Shown in pieces: positions 44,879 through 53,924 of a DNA stretch of 64,000 nucleotides. The position numbers were made by a program, and so were the translations under genes. Position 1 is the stretch's first letter. Every line of letters starts with the position of its first letter. The notes under the pieces were generated by a model, which was not told the origin of the DNA, did not search any database, and was given only the letters and a program-made list of their open reading frames with translations. The DNA is from an uncultured Oscillospiraceae bacterium (GTDB lineage: Bacteria > Bacillota > Clostridia > Oscillospirales > Acutalibacteraceae), in assembly GCA_900549825.1 (NCBI GenBank), contig URQB01000009.1:1-64000 (forward strand). The letters are read 5' to 3'.

Positions 44879-47092
44879 ATGAAGGTCAGCCGTCCCGCAA
44901 AACGGGCCGTTCCGCTTTGCCTGTGCCTATGCCTGGTTTGCTGCCTCCTGCCTGCCATTGCCGCTACAACAGGCCGCAGTGCTTCTCCTGCCCCAATCAA
45001 GCTCTGCATTCTGTCCGACCTGCACTATCTCTCCGCTTCCGATCAAGCTACAGCAGCCGGCAGCGACCTGAGGCTATACGGTGAAAGCGTACAGGCGGCG
45101 GAAGAAGCGATCGAGGCCGTCATTCGTGAGCGTCCGGATGTACTGATCCTCACAGGCGATCTGACCAGCAACGGGGAACGGGCCAGCGCCGAAGAGCTGG
45201 CGCAGAAGCTGAAAAAGGTGGAGCAAACGGGAATCCGCGTCTTTGTCATTAATGGCGACAGCGACGTCCGTGACGGCGGGCTTTCACCCTCCGAATTTCG
45301 GGAAATTTTCCATGATTATGGTTATGACGGAGCGGACGGCGCCGCCTATTATCAGCCTGCGAATCCAGGCGCGCTCCATCCCATTCAGGGCGGCCTTTCC
45401 TACGCGGTAACGCCCTTGCCGGGCATCCGCCTCCTGATGATCGACAACAATGTTTATACAGACGACTGCTCCTCCGCCTCCGGCGGTATGATCTCCGACG
45501 GGCTCATGAACTGGATCCTCCGTCAGGTAAAGCAGGCCCGGCAGAATGGCGAAACACTGATAGCGGGAATGCACCGCCCCGTATTGGCCCATAAATCCGG
45601 CACAATCTCTGAAGCCCTGAACGGTGTCATCGACCACGGCACCAAAATCGCGCAGCGCTTTGCCGACGCAGGCCTCTCCTATTTATTTACCGGGCACATG
45701 CACGAAACGGACGTTGCAAAATATACCTCTCCAAAGGGAAACTGGCTGCTGGACATGGAAACCGGTTCTCTCGTAACCTACGGCGCGCCAATCCGCACCG
45801 CAACGATAGAAGGCACGCAGATCTCCCTGCATGCAGAGAGTGTGAAAGAAATCACGTGGCAGGGCAAGCGGATCGATTACCAGGAGCACCTGCGGCAGAG
45901 CCTCTTTTCGGATACAGCCTTCGCCAGCTATGCGATGCGCTTCTTAGATGGCCCGCTGGGAACGCTGGAAACGGACGGGCTCAAAAAAGGCATCGAACAA
46001 ATCGCCAAAACCGGCGATCTCGATTCCATGATCCAAAAAGCGATCCAATCTGCGCTGCAGAAGCCGCTCTCCCTGGATCTCGGCGGGAACCTGAATTTGC
46101 AGCTCCGGCTCGACGGCACAGATGCCGTCACGATCGAGAGCTCCGCCTCTTTCCTTCTGCCTGCCCTGCATCTTTCCATTTCTGAAAACCTGATCCCTAT
46201 GGTGCACGATTTATTCTCTCAAATCGAAACGCAATGGCTGGCAAAGGACGCTTCCGGCAAAAGCCCCCTGCGAAGAGAGACAGAGCAGATCGTCTCAAAG
46301 CTCTGCGCAAGCGTTCTTTCGGAATCCTCGAATGGTCAACGCTACACAGTCAATGATTTCCTGACGGATATGATGCTCGCCCACAGCGTTGGGCAGGAAT
46401 CTCCCGATGAGCGCGCCTGCGCGCTTCTGGAGCAGCTGAACCCGGCGCTGACACGCGCACTGCTCACAGAGCAGGTTCTCCCCGCTGCCGCTTCGCTTGG
46501 CCAAAAGATTCTGAACAGCCTGAAGCTGGATACCTCCTTTCTCTCTGCCAACGCGGGCGCGCTATGGAAGCCCGCGCTGGGATTGATTTCCTCCACGCGT
46601 GCAGGCACCCTGGCAAAGCTTGCCGGGTTCTCCGCCTCGGGCACTCTGCAAAAAGCCTTAACGGAGGAGCGTGTTCGCCGGATTGGCACGGCTGTTTCCG
46701 GCCTCGCCTCCGGGTTTTATGTGGATACGGAAGGGCTGGACGACCGGGTAGACGGCACCGGGGTGCGGTATACGGACGGAAACGGCGTTTTCCTGACAGA
46801 AACCGCAGCTGCGCCCTCCATGCCGGAGAGTGCGGTAGCTTCGCAGGAGCCCGGCTCCACCGGTATGCAGCTCACATCCCAGGCCGAAGAACAACCCGCC
46901 CCGTCTTCCGAGGGCACGTCCCAATCGGAGGAAACCGATCATTTCTCGTATCCTTCCACCGCCCACCGCCCGTCTGCTCCCTCAAAAGCCGCTGAGCCTG
47001 CCGCCGGAGCCCCCTTCGCCACCGTGACGCTCCCGGCCATTCTCTTTATGGCGGCCGCAGCCTTCGCTGTATCCGACTACCGGCGCTTCTGA
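44879..47092 (+). CDS. Surface-anchored calcineurin-like metallophosphoesterase with altered GNHD motif
   Basis: The 737-residue exported protein has a signal peptide (1-29, CLCLVCCLLPAIA) and a metallophosphoesterase domain (about 40-330). Metal motifs are SDLHYL (D47, H49), LTGDL (D94), GMHRP and GHMHET. The third motif, normally GNHD/E, reads GDSD (126-129), so both the metal-ligand Asn and the catalytic His are replaced. A ~330-residue helical domain, a Ser/Pro/Glu-rich linker and a C-terminal hydrophobic segment (about 710-730) ending in RRF follow, suggesting a membrane anchor. It is monocistronic. Either it has shifted chemistry or it is a binding protein. Confidence 0.85.
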   Translation: MKVSRPAKRAVPLCLCLCLVCCLLPAIAATTGRSASPAPIKLCILSDLHYLSASDQATAAGSDLRLYGESVQAAEEAIEAVIRERPDVLILTGDLTSNGERASAEELAQKLKKVEQTGIRVFVINGDSDVRDGGLSPSEFREIFHDYGYDGADGAAYYQPANPGALHPIQGGLSYAVTPLPGIRLLMIDNNVYTDDCSSASGGMISDGLMNWILRQVKQARQNGETLIAGMHRPVLAHKSGTISEALNGVIDHGTKIAQRFADAGLSYLFTGHMHETDVAKYTSPKGNWLLDMETGSLVTYGAPIRTATIEGTQISLHAESVKEITWQGKRIDYQEHLRQSLFSDTAFASYAMRFLDGPLGTLETDGLKKGIEQIAKTGDLDSMIQKAIQSALQKPLSLDLGGNLNLQLRLDGTDAVTIESSASFLLPALHLSISENLIPMVHDLFSQIETQWLAKDASGKSPLRRETEQIVSKLCASVLSESSNGQRYTVNDFLTDMMLAHSVGQESPDERACALLEQLNPALTRALLTEQVLPAAASLGQKILNSLKLDTSFLSANAGALWKPALGLISSTRAGTLAKLAGFSASGTLQKALTEERVRRIGTAVSGLASGFYVDTEGLDDRVDGTGVRYTDGNGVFLTETAAAPSMPESAVASQEPGSTGMQLTSQAEEQPAPSSEGTSQSEETDHFSYPSTAHRPSAPSKAAEPAAGAPFATVTLPAILFMAAAAFAVSDYRRF

Positions 47093-47179
47093 GCCGCCTT
47101 TGTATCGCCGCGACCGGGCTCTTCGCCAGTGTGACAGTTTTTTAACAATCTTTTCCCTCAGGTTTAGGCCCTTTGCTAC

Positions 47180-47208
47180 TTGCAAATTATTCCGTCGTGT
47201 TATACAAT
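47180..47208 (+). promoter_or_regulatory. Promoter of the glycolytic gene run
   Basis: TTGCAA (47180-47185) and TACAAT (47203-47208) are 17 bases apart. About 115 bases of leader precede pgk, with no riboswitch that I recognise. Confidence 0.7.
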
Positions 47209-47330
47209 GTTTACCGCATAAATATAGAAAAGAAAAGCTCAAAACAGATGTAAAACACGGGTTGGGGAGCTTTGGCTGTATTTCTCCTTGAGGGGCCCGG
47301 TACCCGCCCAGACGAAAGGAATGGTCATTT

Positions 47331-48521
47331 ATGAACGCACTGAACAAAAAAACGATCGAGGATATCGACGTAGCAGGCAAAAAGGTGCTCGTTCGCTGCG
47401 ACTTCAACGTACCGCTCAAAGACGGCGCGATCACCAGCGACAAGCGCATTGTCTCCTCCCTTCCCACGATCCAATATCTGCTCGACCACAATGCAAAGGT
47501 CATCCTCTGCTCCCACCTCGGCCGCCCGAAGGGCGAGGTCAATCCCGAATTTTCACTCGCTCCTGTGGCAAAGCGTCTTTCCGAGCTGCTGGGCAAGGAA
47601 GTAAAAATGGCTGCAGACGTGGTCGGCGAGAGCGCGCAGTCGCTTGCCTCCTCCCTGCAGGAGGGCGAAGCAATGCTGCTGGAAAACGTCCGCTTTGAAA
47701 AGGGCGAAACCAAAAATGATCCTGAACTGAGCAAGAAGTTTGCAGCTCTGGCCGAGATCTTTGTCAACGACGCCTTCGGCTCCGCGCACCGCGCGCACTG
47801 CTCCACGACCGGCGTTGCCGACCATCTTCCGGCCGTGTGCGGCTATCTGATCCAGAAGGAAATCTCCGTCATGGGCGGTGCGCTTGCTGATCCGAAGCGC
47901 CCGTTCGTCGCCATCCTCGGCGGCGCGAAGGTTTCCGATAAGATCGGCGTGATTACCAACCTCATCGACAAGGTCGATACGCTCATCATCGGCGGCGGCA
48001 TGGCCTACACCTTCTTCAAAGCGCTCGGCCATCCGATCGGCACCTCCATCTGCGAGGAGGATAAAGTCGACCTTGCAGGTGAAATGATGCAGAAGGCCAA
48101 GGAGAAAGGCATTAAGTTCCTCATCCCGGTCGACAATAAGGTCGGCAAGGAATACAAGCCGGATACGGAGGCCATGGTAGTCGATTCTGACGACCTGCCG
48201 GACGGCTGGATGGGCCTTGATATCGGGCCGCGCACCGAGCAGCTCTTTGCAGATGCGATCAAGGGTGCGGGCACCGTTGTCTGGAACGGCCCGATGGGTG
48301 TTTCTGAGTGGGAGAATTTCGCGAACGGTACCATCGCGGTGGCAAAAGCGGTTGCGGACAGCGGCGCGATCTCCATCATTGGCGGCGGTGATTCCGCGGC
48401 GGCCGTGCAGAAGCTCGGCTTTGCCGATAAGATGACGCACATCTCCACCGGCGGCGGCGCTTCCCTCGAATTCCTCGAGGGCAAGGAGCTTCCCGGCATC
48501 GCATGCCTCAACGATAAATAA
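47331..48521 (+). CDS. pgk: Phosphoglycerate kinase
   Basis: The 396-residue glycolytic kinase transfers phosphate from 1,3-bisphosphoglycerate to ADP. Features are VLVRCDFNVPLKDG (N-domain signature), SHLGRPKG, LLENVRFEKGE, the hinge ILGGAKVSDKIGV, and C-domain GGGMAYTF, WNGPMGVSE and IIGGGDSAAAV for the nucleotide. It is first in the run pgk-tpiA-gpmI. A hairpin between pgk and tpiA may adjust relative expression. Confidence 0.98.
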   Translation: MNALNKKTIEDIDVAGKKVLVRCDFNVPLKDGAITSDKRIVSSLPTIQYLLDHNAKVILCSHLGRPKGEVNPEFSLAPVAKRLSELLGKEVKMAADVVGESAQSLASSLQEGEAMLLENVRFEKGETKNDPELSKKFAALAEIFVNDAFGSAHRAHCSTTGVADHLPAVCGYLIQKEISVMGGALADPKRPFVAILGGAKVSDKIGVITNLIDKVDTLIIGGGMAYTFFKALGHPIGTSICEEDKVDLAGEMMQKAKEKGIKFLIPVDNKVGKEYKPDTEAMVVDSDDLPDGWMGLDIGPRTEQLFADAIKGAGTVVWNGPMGVSEWENFANGTIAVAKAVADSGAISIIGGGDSAAAVQKLGFADKMTHISTGGGASLEFLEGKELPGIACLNDK

Positions 48522-48532
48522 GCAACTTTTCA

Positions 48533-48561
48533 CAGGGCGGAAAATCGATATCCGCCCTGTT
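48533..48561 (+). promoter_or_regulatory. Intercistronic hairpin between pgk and tpiA
   Basis: CAGGGCGGA (48533-48541) pairs with TCCGCCCTG (48551-48559), followed by only three T's. It may be a leaky terminator or an mRNA-protecting stem. Confidence 0.55.
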
Positions 48562-48601
48562 TGGCTGTATCATCATCTAGAAAAAGGAGATTATAATAAC
48601 T

Positions 48602-49369
48602 ATGAACAAACAGCTCCGCAAGGCCGTCATCGCCGGCAACTGGAAAATGAACAAAACCCCCGCCCAGACCACGGCTCTGGTTGAGGAAATGAAGCCCCTC
48701 GTGAAGGACGCGGGCTGCGACGTTGTCATTTGCGTGCCCTATGTGGACCTTCAGACGGCGCTGGAGGCCACAAAGGGCTCCAATATCAAGGTTGGCGCCG
48801 AAAACTGCCACTGGGAAAAGAGCGGCGCTTACACGGGTGAAATCTCCACAGAGATGCTTACGGAGATGGGCGTGGAATACGTCGTCATCGGCCACAGCGA
48901 GCGCCGCACCTATTTCGGCGAGACGGATGCGACCGTTCAGAAGCGCGTGCGCGCGGCACTGGATGCTGGCCTCACTGTGATTCTCTGCGTGGGCGAGACG
49001 CTTGAGCAGCGCGAGCAGGGCATCACCTTTGAAATCGTCGGCATGCAGACGAAGGTCGCCCTCGGCGGCGTTTCGAAGGACGAGCTTTCCCGCGTGATCA
49101 TCGCTTACGAGCCTGTCTGGGCAATCGGCACGGGCCGTACCGCCACGGCGGAGCAGGCCAACGAAGTGAATCACTACATCCGCACCGTGATCGCCGGACT
49201 CTATGACAACGCGGCGGCGGACGCCTTCGTCGTCCAGTACGGCGGCTCGATGAACGCCAAAAACGCGGCGGAGCTGCTGGCTCAGCCGGATGTCGACGGC
49301 GGCCTCATCGGCGGCGCTTCCCTGAAGGCCGCGGATTTCTCAGAGATCGTCAAAGCGGCTTCCAAATAA
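48602..49369 (+). CDS. tpiA: Triosephosphate isomerase
   Basis: The 255-residue TIM barrel interconverts DHAP and glyceraldehyde-3-phosphate. Catalytic residues sit in AGNWKMNKT (Lys), VVIGHSERR (His) and IAYEPVWAIGTGRTAT (Glu and mobile loop); the phosphate site is VQYGGSMN and GGASL. The ribosome site AAAAGGAG is about 13 bases upstream. It is second in the glycolytic run. Confidence 0.98.
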   Translation: MNKQLRKAVIAGNWKMNKTPAQTTALVEEMKPLVKDAGCDVVICVPYVDLQTALEATKGSNIKVGAENCHWEKSGAYTGEISTEMLTEMGVEYVVIGHSERRTYFGETDATVQKRVRAALDAGLTVILCVGETLEQREQGITFEIVGMQTKVALGGVSKDELSRVIIAYEPVWAIGTGRTATAEQANEVNHYIRTVIAGLYDNAAADAFVVQYGGSMNAKNAAELLAQPDVDGGLIGGASLKAADFSEIVKAASK

Positions 49370-49376
49370 AGATTAC

Positions 49377-49471
49377 AGCTGTCAGACGTCAGATTTCAGA
49401 TATCGCATCCGGAAGCGGCGCTCTTTATGCGCACTTTTTCTGCGGTCTGTTGGCTGGCGTCTGTTGTCTGA
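49377..49471. repeat. Imperfect inverted repeat of TCAGA-type units between tpiA and gpmI
   Basis: The left arm (49377-49404, with GTCAGACGTCAGATTTCAGA) and right arm (about 49446-49471, GGCTGGCGTCTGTTGTCTG) are partly complementary. A small GCGC-loop-GCGC hairpin followed by ACTTTTTC lies between them. It looks like a short mobile or REP-like insertion; its family is unknown. Confidence 0.4.
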
Positions 49472-49487
49472 TACGGAGGAACCTTTT

Positions 49488-51026
49488 ATGAAAAAACCCC
49501 TTGTCTTATGCATTATGGATGGCTTCGGCCACAATCCTTCCGATTATGGAAATGCCATCACGGCGGCGAAAACGCCCCGGCTCGATCAGCTCATGGCTCA
49601 GTGCCCGATGACCTATATCGGCGCTTCCGGCATGGATGTCGGCCTTCCGGACGGGCAGATGGGCAATAGCGAGGTTGGCCACACGAATATCGGCGCGGGC
49701 CGCGTCGTCTATCAGGAGCTCACGCGCATTTCCAAATCCATTGCAGACGGCGACTTTTTTGAAAATCCCGCCCTCACCGGCGCGGTAAAGGCCGCCATCG
49801 AAAAGAATGCCTCCCTTCACCTGATTGGCCTGATGTCCGACGGCGGCGTCCACAGCCATAATACGCACCTCTGGGCACTTGTTGAGCTGGCAAAGCGCAT
49901 GGGTCTCAAAAAAGTCTATGTCCACTGTCTGCTTGACGGCCGCGACGTGCCCCCCACCTCCGGCGCGGAATTCGTCGCAGAGTGTGGGAAGAAGCTAAAA
50001 GAAATCGGCGCTGGCAAAATTGCCACGGTCATGGGCCGCTACTATGCGATGGACCGCGACAACCGCTGGGAGCGCGTGGAGAAGGCCTATGCCGCCATGG
50101 TATACGGCGAGGGGATCCAGGCAGACGATCCGGTGGCCGCCATCAAAAAATCCTATGAAGAGATCGATGCGGAGGGCAAAAACATCACGGATGAATTTGT
50201 CGTCCCCACGGTTTGCTCGCAGGACGCGGATGCCCGCATCAAGGCAGACGACAGCGTCATCTTCTTCAATTTCCGCCCGGATCGCGCGCGGGAGATCACC
50301 CGCACGCTCGTCGATCCGGACTTCAGTGGATTTACGCGCAAAAACGGCTTTTTCCCGCTGCACTATGTCTGCATGACGCAGTATGACGCGACCATGCCAA
50401 ATGTCGACATCGCCTTCCGGCCGGAATCCCTGGATAACACCTTCGGCGAATACCTCTCCAGCCTCGGCAAAACGCAGCTGCGCATCGCGGAAACGGAAAA
50501 ATACGCGCATGTCACCTTCTTTTTCAACGGCGGCGTAGAGAAAACCTTCCCCGGTGAGGACCGTGTGCTCGTTCCCTCCCCGAAGGTCGCCACCTATGAC
50601 CTGCAGCCGGAGATGAGCGCGCCCGAGGTGACGGATCAGGTCGTCGAGCGGATTCTCAGCGGCAAGTACGATGCCGTGATTCTGAACTTTGCCAACTGCG
50701 ATATGGTCGGCCACACCGGTGTATTCGAGGCCGCCGTCAAGGCGGTGGAAACGGTCGATACCTGCGTGGGCCGTGTTGTTGACGCGGTGGCGCAGATGGG
50801 CGGCGCAATGCTCATCACGGCGGACCACGGCAACGCGGACAAAATGTATGAGCCGGACGGCTCCCCCTTCACCGCGCATACGACGAACCCGGTTCCCTTC
50901 ATCGTCGCTGGCTACCCCTGCGAGCTGCGCGAGGGCGGCCGCCTGTGCGATATCGCGCCGACCATGCTCAAAATCATGGGAATTCCACAGCCGAAGGAAA
51001 TGACGGGAGAGAGCATCATCAAATAA
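49488..51026 (+). CDS. gpmI: 2,3-bisphosphoglycerate-independent phosphoglycerate mutase
   Basis: The 512-residue manganese enzyme of the alkaline phosphatase superfamily interconverts 3- and 2-phosphoglycerate. Features are CIMDGFGHNP (first metal Asp), GQMGNSEVGHTNIGAGR (active-site Ser), GLMSDGGVHSH, MGRYYAMDRDNRW, FNFRPDRAREI and the C-terminal metal site CDMVGHTG / ITADHGNADKM. The ATG follows GGAGG at good spacing. It is last in the glycolytic run. Confidence 0.98.
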   Translation: MKKPLVLCIMDGFGHNPSDYGNAITAAKTPRLDQLMAQCPMTYIGASGMDVGLPDGQMGNSEVGHTNIGAGRVVYQELTRISKSIADGDFFENPALTGAVKAAIEKNASLHLIGLMSDGGVHSHNTHLWALVELAKRMGLKKVYVHCLLDGRDVPPTSGAEFVAECGKKLKEIGAGKIATVMGRYYAMDRDNRWERVEKAYAAMVYGEGIQADDPVAAIKKSYEEIDAEGKNITDEFVVPTVCSQDADARIKADDSVIFFNFRPDRAREITRTLVDPDFSGFTRKNGFFPLHYVCMTQYDATMPNVDIAFRPESLDNTFGEYLSSLGKTQLRIAETEKYAHVTFFFNGGVEKTFPGEDRVLVPSPKVATYDLQPEMSAPEVTDQVVERILSGKYDAVILNFANCDMVGHTGVFEAAVKAVETVDTCVGRVVDAVAQMGGAMLITADHGNADKMYEPDGSPFTAHTTNPVPFIVAGYPCELREGGRLCDIAPTMLKIMGIPQPKEMTGESIIK

Positions 51027-51070
51027 GCAGGCATTGTCTGCTCTTTCAGTGTTTTCTTTGCCCTGTAAAA

Positions 51071-51104
51071 AACGCCTCGTTCCATTTCGGTGGAACGAGG
51101 CGTT
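51071..51104 (+). terminator. Hairpin downstream of gpmI
   Basis: AACGCCTCGTTCCA (51071-51084) pairs perfectly with TGGAACGAGGCGTT (51091-51104). Its stem is the same as that at 27739-27768, and it is likewise followed by a CAGCCTGTCGAAAAAGG flank. No T-run is present. Confidence 0.6.
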
Positions 51105-51300
51105 CCAGCCTGTCGAAAAAGGGATATCGTTTTATCAAAATGCACGAGAAAGCTGTTCAGCGAACCTTCCCAAACGCAACGCCTCACGGCGTTTCAAACA
51201 TGGAAAGGGTTCCTCACCGAGCCACGCAGATCGTTGCTGCGGGTGCTGCCTCGGCATCGCCCTCAAAACCGTTGTTGCCCCTGTTCACTGATGCTATGGT
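51105..51300. repeat. Dispersed intergenic repeat R3
   Basis: It opens with the CAGCCTGTCGAAAAAGG flank, diverges, and ends with 51249-51295, which matches 91-137 of repeat A at 44 of 47 bases. No gene is intact within it. Confidence 0.7.
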
Positions 51301-51586
51301 TTCCCGACTGAACCGGACGCTTTATAAAGGCCGCCAGTTCGCAAAGAACTATGAGGAGGCTCCTGGGCTGGATGAAGCGGATTTTCAGCGGATGAAAAGG
51401 CAGATGGGAAATCACCTACCATAAATATCTGAAGCGTTTTTACCGGGTTTCCCATCAAAGGCTGAGCTGCGAAAACTGTGATCTGGCGGCCTGCAAGAAC
51501 CGCCACAAGCGTCGGTTCCATCCATCATTATGCGAGGCATACCTGCGGGAACGGGAAAAAGCCGGCACAAACGCACGCGATTTTTG
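51294..51586 (+). pseudogene. Decayed small Cys-rich (zinc-binding-like) protein gene
   Basis: One frame reads MVSRLNRTLYKGRQFAKNY and on to DEADFQRMKRQMG, stopping at 51424. A shifted frame continues directly with EITYHKYLKRFYRVSHQ, then LSCENCDLAACKNRHKRRFH and SLCEAYLREREKAG, stopping near 51586. A one-frame slip near 51400 would join them. The CxxC...C...C spacing suggests a zinc-binding domain. I do not recognise the protein and it has no ribosome site of its own. Confidence 0.45.
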
Positions 51587-51693
51587 AAGAACAGCGGAGG
51601 CCAGAACGAGTGGAATAAAAATTGCAGGCGTAACAAAGCAACGCGGGCCATCCAGTGCCCGCGTTGCTTTGCTGGTCCAATCTTTCTTCTTTT

Positions 51694-53160
51694 CTATGAC
51701 CGCTGGCTGATTGCCGTCTCCATCGCACGGAACAGGGAAAGCGGATTTTCATAGGGGAGGTCCCCCGCATAGTTCCAGACCATCATTCCGCCCAGACCGA
51801 AATCCATCGCGTAAGCGGTTTTGTCATAGATCATTTGACAGCCATTGTAGTAGCGGGGCGAGGTGGCAGTGACTTGAACGGGCGTACTGCCCTGCCATTC
51901 TGTCACCTGCTGCGGACCGGTTGCCACGTTGCCGGACCAGCCGAGCTTCTCCGCTTCTGTTTGATAATCGAACCACTGGGCTGCCCGATCCGTGGGGCGC
52001 GCATAAAAGGGAACGCCAAAGTCAAGCTGTTCTTTTTGGAAGCCTTTTTTCAGCAGGGCGTTGATTTCCGTTACCGCGCAGGGATAGAAGGGCGCATGGT
52101 AACCATCCTCGTCAAACATATCGTAGGTCATCACCTCGACCAGATCGATTGTTTCAATGGCCTCCCTGGAGGCTTTGAGCGCCCAGCTCTGCACGGCGAT
52201 GCCAAGCTTCTTTTCGCCGAGCGCTCCGTCGAGCGCGAGGATAAACTGGTCGAAGACCTTCCAATCCTTTTTGCGCAGCGGATATTCCCAATCAAAAAAG
52301 ACGCCATCTAGGCCATATTTCTCGAGAAGCTCTGTGATCGAACGGATCAGCTTTTTGCCATTGTCTCCCGTCATAGCTGATTTGTGCAGGTCGGCCTTGG
52401 CATACATCGATTTGTTCCAGTCCTCAATGTCCGATGGGGCGTCGGGGCCGAGAAGATTGACATAGAGGCGGACATCCCGTTCACCGATCGCCTCACGTAC
52501 ATTCCGGAGCGCTGTTTCAAAGACCTGCCTTCCGCCGGTCTGCTTCCCGCTGATCTCTTTATCCTGGAAGGAAAGATTCCCATCCTTGTCAAAGGAAAGG
52601 CTGCCGAACAGGATTACGTCCGTAATCACATCGAAATGCCTCTCGCTTATAGCAGCGCTGTCATAGATACTGTCGGTTACGACATAGGAGGTGACGCGGA
52701 AATGATCCGGCTTACTGCCTGTAATCCGGTAGGCTTCGATACCCTCCAAGGTAAAATCGGCGCCGTCCGTCACAACGAGACGCAGCGAAGATGTTGTTAC
52801 CTCCGGAAATGCGCAGTAGCGGTAAGCGTCTACCTTATCGTTCTGATAGATGGTTTCATAGCCGTCTCCACTTGGAATCTGGATTTGAAATGCGCGGATA
52901 TGGGAATCCTTTTCCCGCAGGACGACCGTGTTGAGCGTTACCTCCTGTGGAAAGGAAATCTCCAAAAAGCTGTTTTGAGAGCCGCTCCATTTGCCATTGG
53001 AGAGATTGTTGGCCCCATCGTCTTTCATCACAGCGTTTTCCATCAGATTTTTCTCCGTGATAAAGTCGGCGGATTTTATTCCCGTGCCGCAGCCTGCAAG
53101 CTCCAAAAGGAGCAAGAGCGCCAGAAACGCGGCAAGCGAACGATTCATCAGCTTTTTCAT
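51694..53160 (-). CDS. GH18-like lipoprotein with N-terminal discoidin-type domain
   Basis: The 488-residue exported protein has a lipobox LAGC (Cys24) and an F5/8 type C/CBM32-like sandwich (about 40-150; SQNSFLEISFPQEVTLNTVVLRE split at 61-83). A GH18 barrel follows (about 155-480). The catalytic strand is LDGVFFDWEYP: E292 and D290 of the DxDxE set are kept, but the first Asp of DxDxE is F288. Other barrel features are VEVMTYDMFDE and the final GGMMVWNYAGD. It may act on or bind peptidoglycan or chitin-like GlcNAc polymers. It lies 17 bases behind a GtrA gene and is probably co-transcribed. Confidence 0.85.
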   Translation of the reverse strand: MKKLMNRSLAAFLALLLLLELAGCGTGIKSADFITEKNLMENAVMKDDGANNLSNGKWSGSQNSFLEISFPQEVTLNTVVLREKDSHIRAFQIQIPSGDGYETIYQNDKVDAYRYCAFPEVTTSSLRLVVTDGADFTLEGIEAYRITGSKPDHFRVTSYVVTDSIYDSAAISERHFDVITDVILFGSLSFDKDGNLSFQDKEISGKQTGGRQVFETALRNVREAIGERDVRLYVNLLGPDAPSDIEDWNKSMYAKADLHKSAMTGDNGKKLIRSITELLEKYGLDGVFFDWEYPLRKKDWKVFDQFILALDGALGEKKLGIAVQSWALKASREAIETIDLVEVMTYDMFDEDGYHAPFYPCAVTEINALLKKGFQKEQLDFGVPFYARPTDRAAQWFDYQTEAEKLGWSGNVATGPQQVTEWQGSTPVQVTATSPRYYNGCQMIYDKTAYAMDFGLGGMMVWNYAGDLPYENPLSLFRAMETAISQRS

Positions 53161-53177
53161 ATGTCGTATGTTCTCCC

Positions 53178-53693
53178 CTAATCATTTACATATTTTTTAC
53201 TTTCTTCCAGGAGCTTTTGCTGTTCTTTTTGGCCAAGAGCGTTGGTATTAATCGATTTGCCGAAAACAACAAAGCGGTCAAAGAGGAATTCCGTCACAAA
53301 ATTGATCAGCATCGTGCCGATTTGCACTAGATAGTAATTCCAGCCGATTCCGGTCAGCGCGCCTACCCACCAGGTAGACAGCGGGGAAAACACGGCGTAG
53401 TACCCGGCGACCTTGAGCATGGCAATGGGGACATGATTGGCGGACTTAAAGGTGAATTTCCGGTTGAAGGTGAAATTCCATAATACAGACAGGACCAGGC
53501 CCGTGATATAACAGGCCATCGGCGGCCAGTGAAATCCCTCTTTACAGATGGTGGAGCTGATGATCTGAATGGCTCCGGCGCTGATGGAAAACAGCGTAAA
53601 TTTGACAGCCTGCAGAAAATTCTGCTTTTTGGTAAGCTTTGGTTTTCCGGACACAGGGGTGGGAATCGCTGTGCGTTCTTTGGTCTCCTTCAT
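53178..53693 (-). CDS. GtrA-family membrane protein
   Basis: The 171-residue protein has four membrane helices of the GtrA/DPMS3 family (KFTLFSISAGAIQIISST; PPMACYITGLVLSVLWNF; YYAVFSPLSTWWVGALTGI; GTMLINFVTEFLFDRFVVF). Such proteins help flip or present polyprenyl-linked sugars for envelope glycosylation. The start was chosen nine bases after AAGGAG; ATGs further upstream are possible. It is first in a two-gene unit with the GH18-like lipoprotein, driven by the promoter at 53778-53806. Confidence 0.85.
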   Translation of the reverse strand: MKETKERTAIPTPVSGKPKLTKKQNFLQAVKFTLFSISAGAIQIISSTICKEGFHWPPMACYITGLVLSVLWNFTFNRKFTFKSANHVPIAMLKVAGYYAVFSPLSTWWVGALTGIGWNYYLVQIGTMLINFVTEFLFDRFVVFGKSINTNALGQKEQQKLLEESKKYVND

Positions 53694-53777
53694 GCATATG
53701 CGCTCCTTCATGATGGATTCAAAAAGCAACCTGAGGGCTGTTTGATGCAGGATGTGTCAGCGTAGTCTATGAATTTT

Positions 53778-53806
53778 ATTATAGCAGTCCGCCAGGATGA
53801 TGTAAA
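53778..53806 (-). promoter_or_regulatory. Promoter of the GtrA-GH18 unit
   Basis: On the minus strand TTTACA (53801-53806) and TATAAT (53778-53783) are 17 bases apart. Confidence 0.75.
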
Positions 53807-53862
53807 GAATGCATTAGATTTATTTTTATAAAAAAGATTAATTGTGTATTGTATATAAAATA

Positions 53863-53900
53863 AAAGGGAACATTTTGCAAATTCTGCAAAACGCCCCCTT
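53863..53900 (-). terminator. Probable terminator after lipoprotein paralog 2
   Basis: A long imperfect stem (53863-53879 with 53885-53900) is followed on the minus strand by CCCTTTTATTTTATA. Confidence 0.5.
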
Positions 53901-53924
53901 GCATTGTTTTGAATATATTTAATA

